Source: JAGWBD01 sp965220615
GTDB taxonomy: Bacteria > Chloroflexota > Anaerolineae > Aggregatilineales > Phototrophicaceae
Length of the DNA: 64,000 nt
NCBI GenBank assembly: GCA_965220615.1
Contig: CBDCQL010000001.1
Coordinates: forward strand, 623,256-687,255
Direction of reading: 5' to 3'
The translations under genes were made by a program, and so were the position numbers. The notes beneath the pieces were generated by a model. That model ran no database searches. It was given only the letters and a program-made list of their open reading frames with translations, and was not told where the DNA came from. Shown piece by piece: positions 25,785-34,941 of the stretch (the stretch's first letter is position 1; each line of letters begins with the position of its first letter).

Positions 25785-25808
25785 GGGGGAGTCGTCAACG
25801 GCTCCCCC
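25785..25808 (+). terminator. Weaker GGGGGAGTC hairpin between SBP4 and permeases
   Basis: Stem GGGGGAGTC / GGCTCCCCC includes one G-U pair, and the tail is TCAATAACG with no U-run. Partial read-through into the permeases is expected, giving excess binding protein over membrane subunits. Confidence 0.6.
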
Positions 25809-25833
25809 TCAATAACGAAAAAAGGACTTCTTT

Positions 25834-26787
25834 ATGGCCAGCGAGACATTGGCAACGAGGGAGCGGCGGGGCGGTCTGCTCGGCTGGTTCCGGGCGGACA
25901 CCTTCGAGGGGGTGCGGCGCCAGCGCGCCATCCTCGGTTACCTCTTTCTGTTGCCGGCCTTCATCGGCCTGGTGGCCTTCGTGGTCGGCCCGATGTTCGT
26001 TTCCTTCGGTCTCAGTTTTTACCGCTGGAACATTTTTAAACCGCCGGACCCCATCGGCATCGCCAACTTCCAGCGTCTGCTCACCGATTCGCGCCTGCCC
26101 GGTATCTATGCCAACACGCTGTTTCTGGTGGTGGGCACGGTGTTCATCACCCAGGTGCTGGCTCTGGCGCTGGCGCTGGGCGTCACCAAACTCCGCAGCC
26201 GCAAGCTGGCCTACTTCCTGCGCACCTCCTGGTTCCTGCCGGTGCTGATGTCCGGCGCGGCCGTCGGGGTGACGCTGTCCTATCTCTTCCAGCGCGAGTT
26301 CGGCCCGATCAACTATTACCTGGGACTCCTGGGCATAGATCGCGTGCCATGGATGACCTCCGCCAGCACGGTGATGTGGACCATCATCATCACCGCCGTC
26401 TGGAAAAATCTGGGCTTCATCTTCGTCATTTATCTGGGCGCGGTGACCAACATCCCGCAGGAGATTCTGGACGCGGCCGACGTGGACGGGGCCCAGGGCT
26501 GGCGGCGCCTGTGGACGGTGACGCTGCCGCTGATCAGTCCAATCATGCTTTTCGCCACGGTTATCAACGTCATCGGCGCCATGCAGATCTTCGACGAACC
26601 GCAAATCATGACGCGCGGGGGGCCGGGCGATGGCAGCCGCACGGCGGTGATGTACATGTACGAGGTGGCCTTCAAGGAACAGGAATTCGGCTACGGCTCC
26701 GCCATCGCCGTCACGCTCTTCATCGCCATCCTGATCGTCACCGGCATCCAGTTCCTTCTCAGCAAGCGCTGGGTCTTTTACGGGTAG
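25834..26787 (+). CDS. Sugar ABC transporter permease (MalF-type)
   Basis: A 317-residue permease with a ~30-residue cytoplasmic N-terminus, then six helices (first LGYLFLLPAFIGLVAFVVGP). The EAA loop is EILDAADVDGAQGWRRLWTV followed by TLPLISP. It lies directly downstream of the four binding-protein genes and 10 nt before its MalG-type partner. The loop region is almost identical at DNA level to that of the gene at 27708, showing a duplicated permease pair. Confidence 0.9.
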   Translation: MASETLATRERRGGLLGWFRADTFEGVRRQRAILGYLFLLPAFIGLVAFVVGPMFVSFGLSFYRWNIFKPPDPIGIANFQRLLTDSRLPGIYANTLFLVVGTVFITQVLALALALGVTKLRSRKLAYFLRTSWFLPVLMSGAAVGVTLSYLFQREFGPINYYLGLLGIDRVPWMTSASTVMWTIIITAVWKNLGFIFVIYLGAVTNIPQEILDAADVDGAQGWRRLWTVTLPLISPIMLFATVINVIGAMQIFDEPQIMTRGGPGDGSRTAVMYMYEVAFKEQEFGYGSAIAVTLFIAILIVTGIQFLLSKRWVFYG

Positions 26788-26797
26788 GGGGTAAGCA

Positions 26798-27679
26798 ATG
26801 GCCGGCACAACCACGACTGTCGTTCCCGAACGGCACACCGTCAACCCGCTGGACAGGCCCTGGGGCCACTGGCTGCAGACGGCCTTCCTGATCTTCATCG
26901 GCCTGCTGACGCTGATGCCCCTGCTCTGGGTGGTCTCGACCTCCTTCCGCACGCTGCGCGATTCCTTCACCGTGCCGCCGGTGTGGATCCACTTCGACTT
27001 CGACTTCAGCAACTATCAGTCCGTCTTCGATACGATCCCCTTCCTGCACATGCTGAAGAACAGCTTTTACTACGCCGGCGGCGCCGTGATTGGCGGGGCG
27101 GTGACCTCCGCGCTGGCGGGCTACGCCTTCGCGCGCCTGCAGTTCCGCGGCCGCGGCGTGCTGTTCTGGGTGGTGCTCTCGACGATGATGGTGCCGGGCC
27201 AGATGACGATCATCCCGGTCTACATCCTGATGGGCGTGAAATACCTGAACCTGGTCAACACCATCTGGTCGCTGATCGTTCCCTCAGTGTTCACGGCCTT
27301 CGGCATTTTCCTGCTGCGGCAGTACTTCCGCCAGATCCCGGGCGATTTCGAGGAGTCGGCGCTGATCGACGGCGCCAACCAGTGGCAGATCTTCCGCAGA
27401 ATCTATTTGCCGCTGGCCGCGCCGGGCATCGCCATCCTCAGCATCCTGACCTTCAACAGCCGCTGGAACGACTACTTCACGCCGCTGGTCTTCATCAACT
27501 CGCAGCACGCGATGCCGATCACGATGGGCCTGGTCGAGTTGCAGGGCGAATGGTCCACCGGCAGTATCGCGGTCGTTTTCGCCGGCATTGTGCTGAGCGT
27601 GATCCCGGTCATCGTGGTCTACATCTTCGGCCAGCGCTACCTGCTGGAAGGCCTGATGATGGGCGGCATCAAGGGCTGA
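26798..27679 (+). CDS. Sugar ABC transporter permease (MalG-type)
   Basis: A 293-residue six-helix permease. The EAA loop is DFEESALIDGANQWQIFRRI followed by YLPLAAP. The C-terminus is LLEGLMMGGIKG, the usual ending of this subunit. Start ATG 26798 has GGGGG upstream. With the gene at 25834 it makes the channel fed by the tandem Tat-type binding proteins. No ATPase gene is present in the cluster. Confidence 0.9.
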   Translation: MAGTTTTVVPERHTVNPLDRPWGHWLQTAFLIFIGLLTLMPLLWVVSTSFRTLRDSFTVPPVWIHFDFDFSNYQSVFDTIPFLHMLKNSFYYAGGAVIGGAVTSALAGYAFARLQFRGRGVLFWVVLSTMMVPGQMTIIPVYILMGVKYLNLVNTIWSLIVPSVFTAFGIFLLRQYFRQIPGDFEESALIDGANQWQIFRRIYLPLAAPGIAILSILTFNSRWNDYFTPLVFINSQHAMPITMGLVELQGEWSTGSIAVVFAGIVLSVIPVIVVYIFGQRYLLEGLMMGGIKG

Positions 27680-27707
27680 TCGCCTGCGGGCGCACAACCA
27701 CGCCACC

Positions 27708-28622
27708 ATGAAGCGCCGCCGCGATCTGCTGGCGGCGCTTTTTCTGTTGCCGCTCTTCCTTTATCTGCTGGTCTTCGTGCTGGCTCCCACGCTCGATACC
27801 GTGGGGATCAGTCTGCAACGTCGGGAAAACTACGGGCCAACCAAATTCGCGGGCCTGGCCAACTATGCGCGCCTGACGGGCAACCCGCTGCTACCGTCCA
27901 TCGCCGGTTTCACTTTTCTGCAACTCGCGAGCGCGGTGGCCATCACCCAGGCGCTGGCCCTGCCCCTGGCCCTGGGCGCGGCCGGGCTCTGGCGGCGCTT
28001 CTCCCGGACTCCGCGCGGCGCCCTGGCGCTGGTGACCGGCGGCGTGGCGATTGTCCTGCTGTACCCGCGCCTGGACCCCGGGTTCAGCGCCAACCGTTTC
28101 CGCATGTTCCTGATCGACTTCGAGCTAATCTCCTGGCTCGCCGTCGAGGAACGCTGGCGCATCGCCGGCTCGCTGGCGCACTGGGCCGATACCCTCAGCG
28201 CCGTCCGGGAATTCGCGGGCTTCACCTTCTGCGTTTATCTCTGCGGCGCACTCGCGCTCCCGCAGGACCTGCTGGAGGCGGCCCGCGTCGACGGCGGACC
28301 GGCCTGGCGACGCCTGTGGACGGTGACGCTGCCGCTGATCAGTCCGGTGATCCTCTTCGCCACCGTGACGGACCTCTTCCGCGCCATGCAGATGCTTGAC
28401 CAACCGCAGATCATGACCTCCGGCAGTCTGGGTGAGGGCAGCAGCACGGGCCTGATTTACCTGCTTGAAGCGTCCTTCAGGGAGCATTTGTTCGGCAACG
28501 TTGCCGCCCTGCTTGTCGCCAGCTACGTCGTCCTCGCCCTGCCGGCCGCGCTGCTGGCCAACCGGGGCGTCCGTTGGCTGCGCGGCAGGGGCTGGCTCGG
28601 CCGGGCAAATCGCGTGCCATGA
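27708..28622 (+). CDS. Divergent MalF-type permease, second pair
   Basis: A 304-residue permease paralogous to the gene at 25834. The EAA loop is kept (DLLEAARVDGGPAWRRLWTV) and ~36 bp of DNA there is identical to the paralog. The central part (residues ~95-145, RTPRGALALVTGGVAIVLL and following) is replaced or unusual and lacks the normal helix 3-4 pattern. It may be a diverged or decaying duplicate. It overlaps its partner at 28619 (ATGA). Confidence 0.75.
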   Translation: MKRRRDLLAALFLLPLFLYLLVFVLAPTLDTVGISLQRRENYGPTKFAGLANYARLTGNPLLPSIAGFTFLQLASAVAITQALALPLALGAAGLWRRFSRTPRGALALVTGGVAIVLLYPRLDPGFSANRFRMFLIDFELISWLAVEERWRIAGSLAHWADTLSAVREFAGFTFCVYLCGALALPQDLLEAARVDGGPAWRRLWTVTLPLISPVILFATVTDLFRAMQMLDQPQIMTSGSLGEGSSTGLIYLLEASFREHLFGNVAALLVASYVVLALPAALLANRGVRWLRGRGWLGRANRVP

Positions 28623-29299
28623 ACGGTGGTGCGTCCGCCTGGTCCCCGGAGGCGCTGCGGGTCGTGGCGCTGGTCCACCTCTACGCGCTGGTCGCCGTGG
28701 TCGGCGTGTTGGCCGTGTGTACGCTGGCGGGCCACGCCCTGGCGCGCATGCGCTTCCGCTGGCGCGATCCGCTGCTCTGGGCGGCGCTGCTGCTGTTGCT
28801 CATGCCGGACCACGTGCTCCTGCCATCGCTCCATTTGGCCTCCGCTCCGGGCGGGACGCTGGAGGGCCAGTTCGCCTGGCGGATTGCGGGCAGCCATCAC
28901 ATGCGCCTGCACCTGGCCCTCGGCGTTCTTCTCCTGCGCCAGTGCTTTCGCCGCGTCCCGGCCGACTGCGAGGGCGCCGCGCTGCTCGAGGGCGCCGGCC
29001 CCTGGCAGGGTTTTTGCCGCGCAGCCCTGCCCCTGACGACGCCCGTCATCGCCCTGCTGGCGCTCTTTGTCAGCCGGGCCGTCTTCGACGCCGTCCATGA
29101 ACTGCCGGCCCTTTCCGGCGCCCTCAATGCGACCGCTTTTGCGCGCGGCGGCACGATCGATTTTCTCGCCGTGGCGCGCCACTGGCGCAATGACGGGGTT
29201 GCGGGCATACTTGTCGGCACTGTGCCGCTCCCGCTCGTTTTCCTCTTCGGCCTGAGTCGTGTGTCGCGGGGACGTGTGAGCGGCGGCATTCGTGGTTGA
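28619..29299 (+). CDS. Short, degenerate MalG-type permease
   Basis: A 226-residue protein resembling the C-terminal three quarters of a MalG-type permease. It lacks the usual first helix and periplasmic loop: family members have ~280 residues. The EAA loop is badly altered (DCEGAALLEGAGPWQGFCRA), although the following ALPLTTP is kept. ATG 28619 overlaps the stop of 27708. With its partner it may be a specialised pair or, more likely, a pair losing function. Confidence 0.65.
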   Translation: MNGGASAWSPEALRVVALVHLYALVAVVGVLAVCTLAGHALARMRFRWRDPLLWAALLLLLMPDHVLLPSLHLASAPGGTLEGQFAWRIAGSHHMRLHLALGVLLLRQCFRRVPADCEGAALLEGAGPWQGFCRAALPLTTPVIALLALFVSRAVFDAVHELPALSGALNATAFARGGTIDFLAVARHWRNDGVAGILVGTVPLPLVFLFGLSRVSRGRVSGGIRG

Positions 29300-29321
29300 G
29301 CGCTGCACCCGGGAGGACGGA

Positions 29322-30707
29322 ATGAGCATCTTTCACCGGCCGGCGGACGGCATCGTCGGCGATGTCATCCCCTTTTACTGGCAGGGCCTGTACCACGCCT
29401 TCTACCTGAAAGCGCCCCTGCCGCCACGGCGCGAGGGTGCCTTTCACACCCCCTGGGCGCACCTGGTCTCCAGTGACCTGGCGCACTGGGAGGAATGGCC
29501 GGTGGCCATCGGTCCCGGTGGCCCCGGCGACCCGGACGAGATCAGCTGCTTCACCGGCTCGGTGATCGAGAAGGACGGCCTGTTCTACATGTTCTATACG
29601 GGCTTCGCCGGCCGCGACAAGCCGCAGACGGTCTGCCTGGCCACCAGCGAGGACCTGCGCAGCTGGCACAAGGACCCGCGCAACCCGCTGATCGTGGCCG
29701 ACCCGCGCTGGTACGAGGCGATCGACTGGCGCGATCCCTTCCCCTTCTGGAACGAGGAGGCCGGCGAATACTGGATGTTGCTGGCCGCGCGCGAACTGGA
29801 AGGGCCGGACAATCGCCGCGGCTGCCTCGCCCTGATGACCTCGCCCGACCTGCTGGAGTGGACGGTGCAACCGCCCTTCTGGGCGCCGCGCCTGTATTAC
29901 ACCCACGAATGCCCGGACCTGTTCCGCCACAAGGGCCAGTGGGTGCTGGTCTATTCCACCTTCAGCGAACGCAACATCACCCATTTCCGCGTCAGCGATT
30001 CCCTGGCCGGGCCCTGGCTGGCGCCGCACAACGACGGCTTCGATGGCCGCGCCTACTACGCCGCCAAGACCGCCGGCGACGGACGGCGACGCTTCGTCTT
30101 CGCCTGGGACCCGACGCGTGAGGGGGACCAGGACAGCGGCGGCTGGGAATGGGGCGGCGACATGGTCGTACACGAGGTCACCGACGATCTGGGCGTGAAA
30201 CCGGTAGGCGCCCTGCTGGAGCGCTTCAGCGAGCCGCGTGCGACCCGCCTTGAGCCGCATTGCGGCAACTGGGATACGGTCAATGGCGCGCATCGCGCGG
30301 CCTTCGACGACGGTTTTTCCGCCGCAAGGCTGGGCGAGTTGCCGCATACGGCCGCCCTCGGCGCCAGCATTCGTTGCGACGCCCGGACGCGCTCATGCGG
30401 CCTGCTGCTGCGCGTGGACGAAGCGATGGAGAAGTACTACCAGGTGCGCTGGGAACCGCAGGCCGGGCGCATCGTGTTTGACCGCTGGCCGCGCCCTGGC
30501 GACGAGCCCTTCATTCTCGAGCGGCCGCTGGCCGACTGCGAGCAACTGGACCTGCGCGTCGTGGTGGAGGGCAGCGTGGTGGTCGTTTACGCCAACGACG
30601 AGGTGGCGCTGACCTGTCGCATGTACGATCATGTGACGGGCGACTGGGGCCTCTTCGTCAACGAGGGCCAGGCCACCTTCAGTAATTTGAGTTGCGCGGC
30701 CGGATGA
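29322..30707 (+). CDS. GH32-like glycosidase with canonical RDP and ECP motifs
   Basis: A 461-residue, five-bladed-propeller (clan GH-J) protein. DWRDPFPFW holds the RDP motif and HECPDLF the EC motif with the acid/base Glu. The nucleophile position normally in MNDPNG appears as VGDVIPFYW, so the N-terminal motif is changed though an Asp remains. The last ~170 residues are a beta-sandwich-like domain. ATG 29322 follows GGAGGACGG; there is no signal peptide. GH32 enzymes act on beta-fructosides, but the altered first motif leaves the substrate open. It follows the second permease pair closely and probably belongs to the same operon. Confidence 0.8.
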   Translation: MSIFHRPADGIVGDVIPFYWQGLYHAFYLKAPLPPRREGAFHTPWAHLVSSDLAHWEEWPVAIGPGGPGDPDEISCFTGSVIEKDGLFYMFYTGFAGRDKPQTVCLATSEDLRSWHKDPRNPLIVADPRWYEAIDWRDPFPFWNEEAGEYWMLLAARELEGPDNRRGCLALMTSPDLLEWTVQPPFWAPRLYYTHECPDLFRHKGQWVLVYSTFSERNITHFRVSDSLAGPWLAPHNDGFDGRAYYAAKTAGDGRRRFVFAWDPTREGDQDSGGWEWGGDMVVHEVTDDLGVKPVGALLERFSEPRATRLEPHCGNWDTVNGAHRAAFDDGFSAARLGELPHTAALGASIRCDARTRSCGLLLRVDEAMEKYYQVRWEPQAGRIVFDRWPRPGDEPFILERPLADCEQLDLRVVVEGSVVVVYANDEVALTCRMYDHVTGDWGLFVNEGQATFSNLSCAAG

Positions 30708-30753
30708 CAGACGGCCGCCGGGATTCGATACAGCGATACAAGGGGAGTTGACC

Positions 30754-32448
30754 TTGGCAACTTCAAGTTTTTCAAGAGACTCAATGCGCATCATGCAGGG
30801 CAAGAAAGGCGAGGGCCTGAAAGGCAAGGGCACGCCCCGCGTAATCTTTCAGCCGGAGACCAGCCATGCCCTGCGCGACGGAATCAGTATGCTGGCCGGC
30901 GCCATACGCCCCACGCTGGGGCCCTCCTATGGCACGGTAGCCATCGACTACATCACGAAGGAAAAGGGCCGGCCGGAGCTGCTGGACAGCGGCGGCGTGA
31001 TCGCGCGGCGCATCATCGAGCTGGGTGATGCCAGCGAGGACATGGGCGCCATGCTGTTGCGCGCCATGGTCTGCCGCCAGCATGACGAGATCGGCGACGG
31101 CACGGCCACCGCCACGGTGCTCTTCGAGGCCATCTACAAGGCCGGCCTGCGCTACGTCGCCGCCGGCGGCAACGGCCAGCGACTGCGCTATCACCTGGAG
31201 CAGTTGCTGCCGCTGGTGCTTGGCGAACTGGAGCGCCAGACCTACGCCATCGACAGTATCGAGGACTATGCGCGCATCGCCGAATCCCTGTCGCATGACC
31301 CGCCCATGGCCGAGATGATGGGCGAGATCTTCGACGTCATCGGCGAATACGGCCAGCTGGACATTCGCAAGGACAACACGCGCGGGCTGCGCCGCGACTA
31401 CGTCGAGGGCATCTACTTCAACAGCGGCCTGCTTTCGCGCGTGCTGGTCAACGAGCAGGTCGTGAAACGCATCGAGTTGCTGGACACCAACATTTTCATC
31501 TGCGACTTCACCATCAACGACCCGCGCGAACTCTTCCCGGTGATCGAATGCGCGGTGGACGCGAAGCTCAAGTCGCTGGTGATTTTTGCGCGGAACATGA
31601 ACGAGGCCGCCCTTTCGCTGGTGCACGCGGCCAACCGCCCCGACCGTTTTCAGGCGCTGGCCCTCAAGATCCCGGACCCCAACCCGGACCTGCGCAACGC
31701 CGCCATTGAGGACCTGTCGGTACTCACCGGTACGACGCCCCTGCTCAAGGTGATGGGGCATACCCTCGAATCCGTGACGCCGGCGCACTTCGGCCGCACG
31801 CGGCGCTTCTGGGCCACGTCGCACCAGTTCGGCCTGCACGGGCCGCGCGGCAATCCGCGGCAGTGGCGCCAGCATCTGCTGCGCCTGGAGGAGCAGTTCC
31901 GCGTCGAGAAGGACAAGGACCAGCGCGACCAGCTGGAGGCGCGCATCGGCAAGCTGCTGGGCGGCTCGGCCACCCTCTTTGTCGGGGGCTCCACCGAGCC
32001 GGAGATCGAGATTCGCAAGAACCTGGCGGAACGTGCGGCCACCTCGGTGCGCATGGCGCTGCGCGAGGGCGTGTTGCCCGGCTGCGGCCTGGCGTTGATG
32101 AACGCGCGGCCGGCCCTGGAAGAGCGTCTGGCCGCGGCGACGGAAGCCGACGAACGCGCGGCCATCGGCATCCTGCTGGATGCCCTGGCGACGCCGACGC
32201 GCACCATCTACGAAAACGCGGGCTATGACGCCAGCGACGTAATGGCCAAAATGTCCTTCGCTCCCGCCGGTTCCGTGTTTGACGTGCTGAGCGGAGAAGT
32301 GGTGGACCTGCGGGACGCCGGCATCCTCGACTGCGCCACGGTGGTCAAGCGCTCCACGCGCAACGCCATCGCCACCGCCGCGCTGGCGCTGACCATCGAC
32401 GTGCTGGTACATCTGCGTGAGCCGGAAATGATTGGAGTGCCGACCTGA
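30754..32448 (+). CDS. Divergent cpn60/GroEL-like chaperonin
   Basis: A 564-residue protein with a chaperonin layout but low overall similarity to GroEL. LGPSYGTVAID corresponds to the GroEL LGPKGRNVVLD region and GDGTATATVLF (Asp at 115) to the nucleotide-binding GDGTTTATVLA. VGGSTEPEIEIRKNLAERAA matches the segment after the catalytic Asp, and EGVLPGCGLAL matches EGVVAGGGVAL. The TTG at 30754 is chosen because AGGGGAG lies six bases upstream; a TTG at 30748 touches it. There is no groES nearby. Its stop overlaps the start of an Asp-box propeller gene. It is probably a specialised paralog, not the housekeeping chaperonin. Confidence 0.85.
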   Translation: MATSSFSRDSMRIMQGKKGEGLKGKGTPRVIFQPETSHALRDGISMLAGAIRPTLGPSYGTVAIDYITKEKGRPELLDSGGVIARRIIELGDASEDMGAMLLRAMVCRQHDEIGDGTATATVLFEAIYKAGLRYVAAGGNGQRLRYHLEQLLPLVLGELERQTYAIDSIEDYARIAESLSHDPPMAEMMGEIFDVIGEYGQLDIRKDNTRGLRRDYVEGIYFNSGLLSRVLVNEQVVKRIELLDTNIFICDFTINDPRELFPVIECAVDAKLKSLVIFARNMNEAALSLVHAANRPDRFQALALKIPDPNPDLRNAAIEDLSVLTGTTPLLKVMGHTLESVTPAHFGRTRRFWATSHQFGLHGPRGNPRQWRQHLLRLEEQFRVEKDKDQRDQLEARIGKLLGGSATLFVGGSTEPEIEIRKNLAERAATSVRMALREGVLPGCGLALMNARPALEERLAAATEADERAAIGILLDALATPTRTIYENAGYDASDVMAKMSFAPAGSVFDVLSGEVVDLRDAGILDCATVVKRSTRNAIATAALALTIDVLVHLREPEMIGVPT

Positions 32449-33338
32449 TGGACGCCGCACAAACCACGCTGGAATCCATGACGACCTTTGCCCTCGCGGC
32501 CAGCGACGGCCAGCTCTTTGCCGGGCGCGCCGGCGGCCTCTACCGCTCGCCGGATGGCGGCGCCAGCTGGGAATACGCCAGCGGCCAGTTGGGCGAGGAA
32601 GGCACGATCGCGACCACCTCGCTGGCGGCGCGCGGACGGGATATCTTCGCCGGCATCAACGGCGGCGTGCTGCGCTCCAGCGATGGCGGCGGGGCATGGT
32701 TCACCGCCGCCCTGAGCAACCCCCCGCCGCTGGTCGTGGCCCTGGCGCTTTCGCCAGGCTACGAGGATGACGGCGCGCTGCTGGCGGCCAGCGCCGAGGA
32801 CGGCATTTTCGCCTCCACCGACCGCGGCGTCACCTGGCGCGGCTGGAACTTCGGCCTGATCGACCTCAACGTCAACGCCCTCGCCTGGGCCACGCCCTCG
32901 CTGGCCTTCGCCGGCACGGAGAGCGGCATCTTCCACAGTCGCAACGGCGGCCGCGCCTGGCGCCCGCTGCCCTTCGCGATGGACCTCGCGCCGGTCATCA
33001 GCCTGCAACTTTCGCCCGACTTCGAGACGGACGGGACGCTGTTCGCCGGCACGGAGGAACATGGCCTGCAGGTTAGCCGCGACGGCGGCGAGACCTGGGA
33101 GGCCGTGGCCCTGCCGGTGGAGGGCGAAGCCGTGAACGCGATGACCAACACGGCGCAGGGACTGGCGCTGACGCTGGACGAGTACCTGCTGCTCGGGCGA
33201 GAGGGCGGAACGACCTGGGAGACGCTGCGGCACTTCCCCGACCAGACGGGACTGGCGCTGCTGGCGCAGGGCGATCAGCTGGTGCTGGCGCTCTCCGGCG
33301 GCGAGGTGGTCACGCTGGGGTTGGATACAGGTCGGTGA
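32448..33338 (+). CDS. Asp-box (BNR) beta-propeller protein coupled to chaperonin
   Basis: A 296-residue cytoplasmic protein built of about six Asp-box repeats of the pattern S-x-D-x-G-x-x-W: SPDGGASW, SSDGGGAW, STDRGVTW, SRNGGRAW, SRDGGETW and REGGTTW, spaced ~40-50 residues. Such repeats form propellers like those of sialidases, Vps10/sortilin and Ycf48. No sialidase catalytic residues are evident and there is no signal peptide. Its ATG overlaps the chaperonin stop (TGATG at 32446-32450), giving near-certain translational coupling. It may be a client or adaptor of the chaperonin. Confidence 0.8.
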   Translation: MDAAQTTLESMTTFALAASDGQLFAGRAGGLYRSPDGGASWEYASGQLGEEGTIATTSLAARGRDIFAGINGGVLRSSDGGGAWFTAALSNPPPLVVALALSPGYEDDGALLAASAEDGIFASTDRGVTWRGWNFGLIDLNVNALAWATPSLAFAGTESGIFHSRNGGRAWRPLPFAMDLAPVISLQLSPDFETDGTLFAGTEEHGLQVSRDGGETWEAVALPVEGEAVNAMTNTAQGLALTLDEYLLLGREGGTTWETLRHFPDQTGLALLAQGDQLVLALSGGEVVTLGLDTGR

Positions 33339-33396
33339 TGCGGATTGGGCGCTTTGTAAACTTTGCAATTTGTGAAGTCTTGCAAAGGTCTGTGGA

Positions 33397-34878
33397 ATGA
33401 ACAAACTCTACTATGGTGATTGTTTGGGCATTCTGCAGGGCATGCAGCAGAAGTCTGTCGACCTGATTTACTTGGATCCCCCCTTCAATTCAAAGCGCAA
33501 CTATCACGCCATCTACAAGGACGAAACCGGCAAGCCGTTACCAGACCAGATCGAGGCCTTTTGCGATCAATGGGAACTGGACGCAGAACGCGAGCGGACT
33601 ATCCGGCATATGCCCGTCCTGATGCGTGAAGCAGGCATAGACGACCAGGTTGCCGAATTCTGGAAGGTCTGGATGGATGCTTTGCGCCACACACAGCCTG
33701 GCCTGCTGGCCTATCTGGTCTACATGGTGGAGCGGCTGATGTGGATGCGGTTGGTCCTGAAGCCCACAGGGTCAATTTACCTGCACTGCGACCCGACGGC
33801 CTCGCACTACATCAAAATCATGATGGACAGCATTTTCGGTCACAGGAATTTCCGCAATGAGATCATCTGGTCTTACAGACGTTGGCCGTCCAAGAGCCGG
33901 AAATTCCAAACCATGCATGACGTGATTCTGTTCTACGCGGGGCCAGACAACACCTTTCACGTCGATTATGAACCAGCCAGTGACAGTTACATGAAGCGCT
34001 TCAAGGGTAAAACGCAGGTGTTGGATCCGGAAAGGAAAACACGAAAATTGACGGTTGATAAGCCGACCAAAGGGATGCCACGCCGTGATGTGTGGGACCT
34101 GTCCATTTTGGCTGGGTCTTCGAAGGAGCGGCTTGGTTATGTCACCCAGAAACCACTTGCCTTGCTTGACCGCATCATCAGGGCCAGCAGTAATCCCGGC
34201 GATCTGGTCTTGGACCCTTTTTGCGGCTGTGCAACGACACTGGAGGCCGCCCACAAGCTTGATCGTCGCTGGATTGGAATAGACATTGCCATTCACGCAA
34301 TCAAGCGCGTGGCGAAGGTCAGACTTGAGGAACGGCTGGAACTGGTCGAGGGGCGCGACTTTGAGATTGAGGGCGTACCGCGTGATATGGAAGGTGCCAT
34401 CGACTTGCACAAACGCGATACGTACCACTTTCAGAAGTGGGCCGTTGAGCAGGTGGACGGCTTTGTCACCAGCAAGCGTACGGCAGACGGCGGCATCGAC
34501 GGCAGGCTTTATTTCGAAATGCCAGGTAAAAAGCAGTTGCAAAGTATGGTGATTGAGGTGAAGGGTGGCAGGTCAGTGAATATCGGCCATGTGCGCGCTT
34601 TGGGCAATGTGATGAGCAGCAGCAGTGCACAGATGGCCGGTCTGATTGTCATGCACCCGCTAGGCAAACGTCAGCGCAGGAACTTTGAGAAAGAGATGGC
34701 GATATCGGGTGATCTTGAGATCGATACCGTGCCACAGACGGAATATTATCCACGCATGCAATTGCTGACAGTCCAAGAGATTCTGGATGGCAAACGCTTC
34801 CTGACACCCGGTGCACGTGGCCAGCGTACCAGCCCGCAAATTGGGCTCAACATGCCCGAAGGCACCCAAAGCCCATAA
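33397..34878 (+). CDS. DNA methyltransferase fused to Mrr-like nuclease domain
   Basis: A 493-residue protein. Residues ~1-320 are a beta-class amino-methyltransferase: motif IV DPPFNS (residues ~27-32) comes first, and motif I DPFCGCATT comes after it. The C-terminal ~130 residues resemble a PD-(D/E)xK Mrr-type domain: a DGGIDGRLYFE Asp followed by VIEVKGG (the ExK). One polypeptide could both modify and cut DNA. No specificity subunit or helicase is adjacent. Codon use and base composition are visibly less GC-rich than the flanking genes, suggesting transfer. Confidence 0.8.
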   Translation: MNKLYYGDCLGILQGMQQKSVDLIYLDPPFNSKRNYHAIYKDETGKPLPDQIEAFCDQWELDAERERTIRHMPVLMREAGIDDQVAEFWKVWMDALRHTQPGLLAYLVYMVERLMWMRLVLKPTGSIYLHCDPTASHYIKIMMDSIFGHRNFRNEIIWSYRRWPSKSRKFQTMHDVILFYAGPDNTFHVDYEPASDSYMKRFKGKTQVLDPERKTRKLTVDKPTKGMPRRDVWDLSILAGSSKERLGYVTQKPLALLDRIIRASSNPGDLVLDPFCGCATTLEAAHKLDRRWIGIDIAIHAIKRVAKVRLEERLELVEGRDFEIEGVPRDMEGAIDLHKRDTYHFQKWAVEQVDGFVTSKRTADGGIDGRLYFEMPGKKQLQSMVIEVKGGRSVNIGHVRALGNVMSSSSAQMAGLIVMHPLGKRQRRNFEKEMAISGDLEIDTVPQTEYYPRMQLLTVQEILDGKRFLTPGARGQRTSPQIGLNMPEGTQSP

Positions 34879-34941
34879 ATGCTGATTACGCTTCGCTTAG
34901 TTGAAAACACCCTGCGGCAGGGGTAGCGGCAGGGTTCACCC

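Noticed and set aside
20391..25808. Regularly repeated GGGGGAGCC elements considered as a CRISPR array
   Set aside because: Copies are ~1.4-1.9 kb apart, separated by genes, only 9-bp arms are shared, and no cas gene is present.
33397..34878. Type III restriction Mod subunit
   Set aside because: No Res helicase-nuclease gene is adjacent and the C-terminus has its own nuclease-like core.
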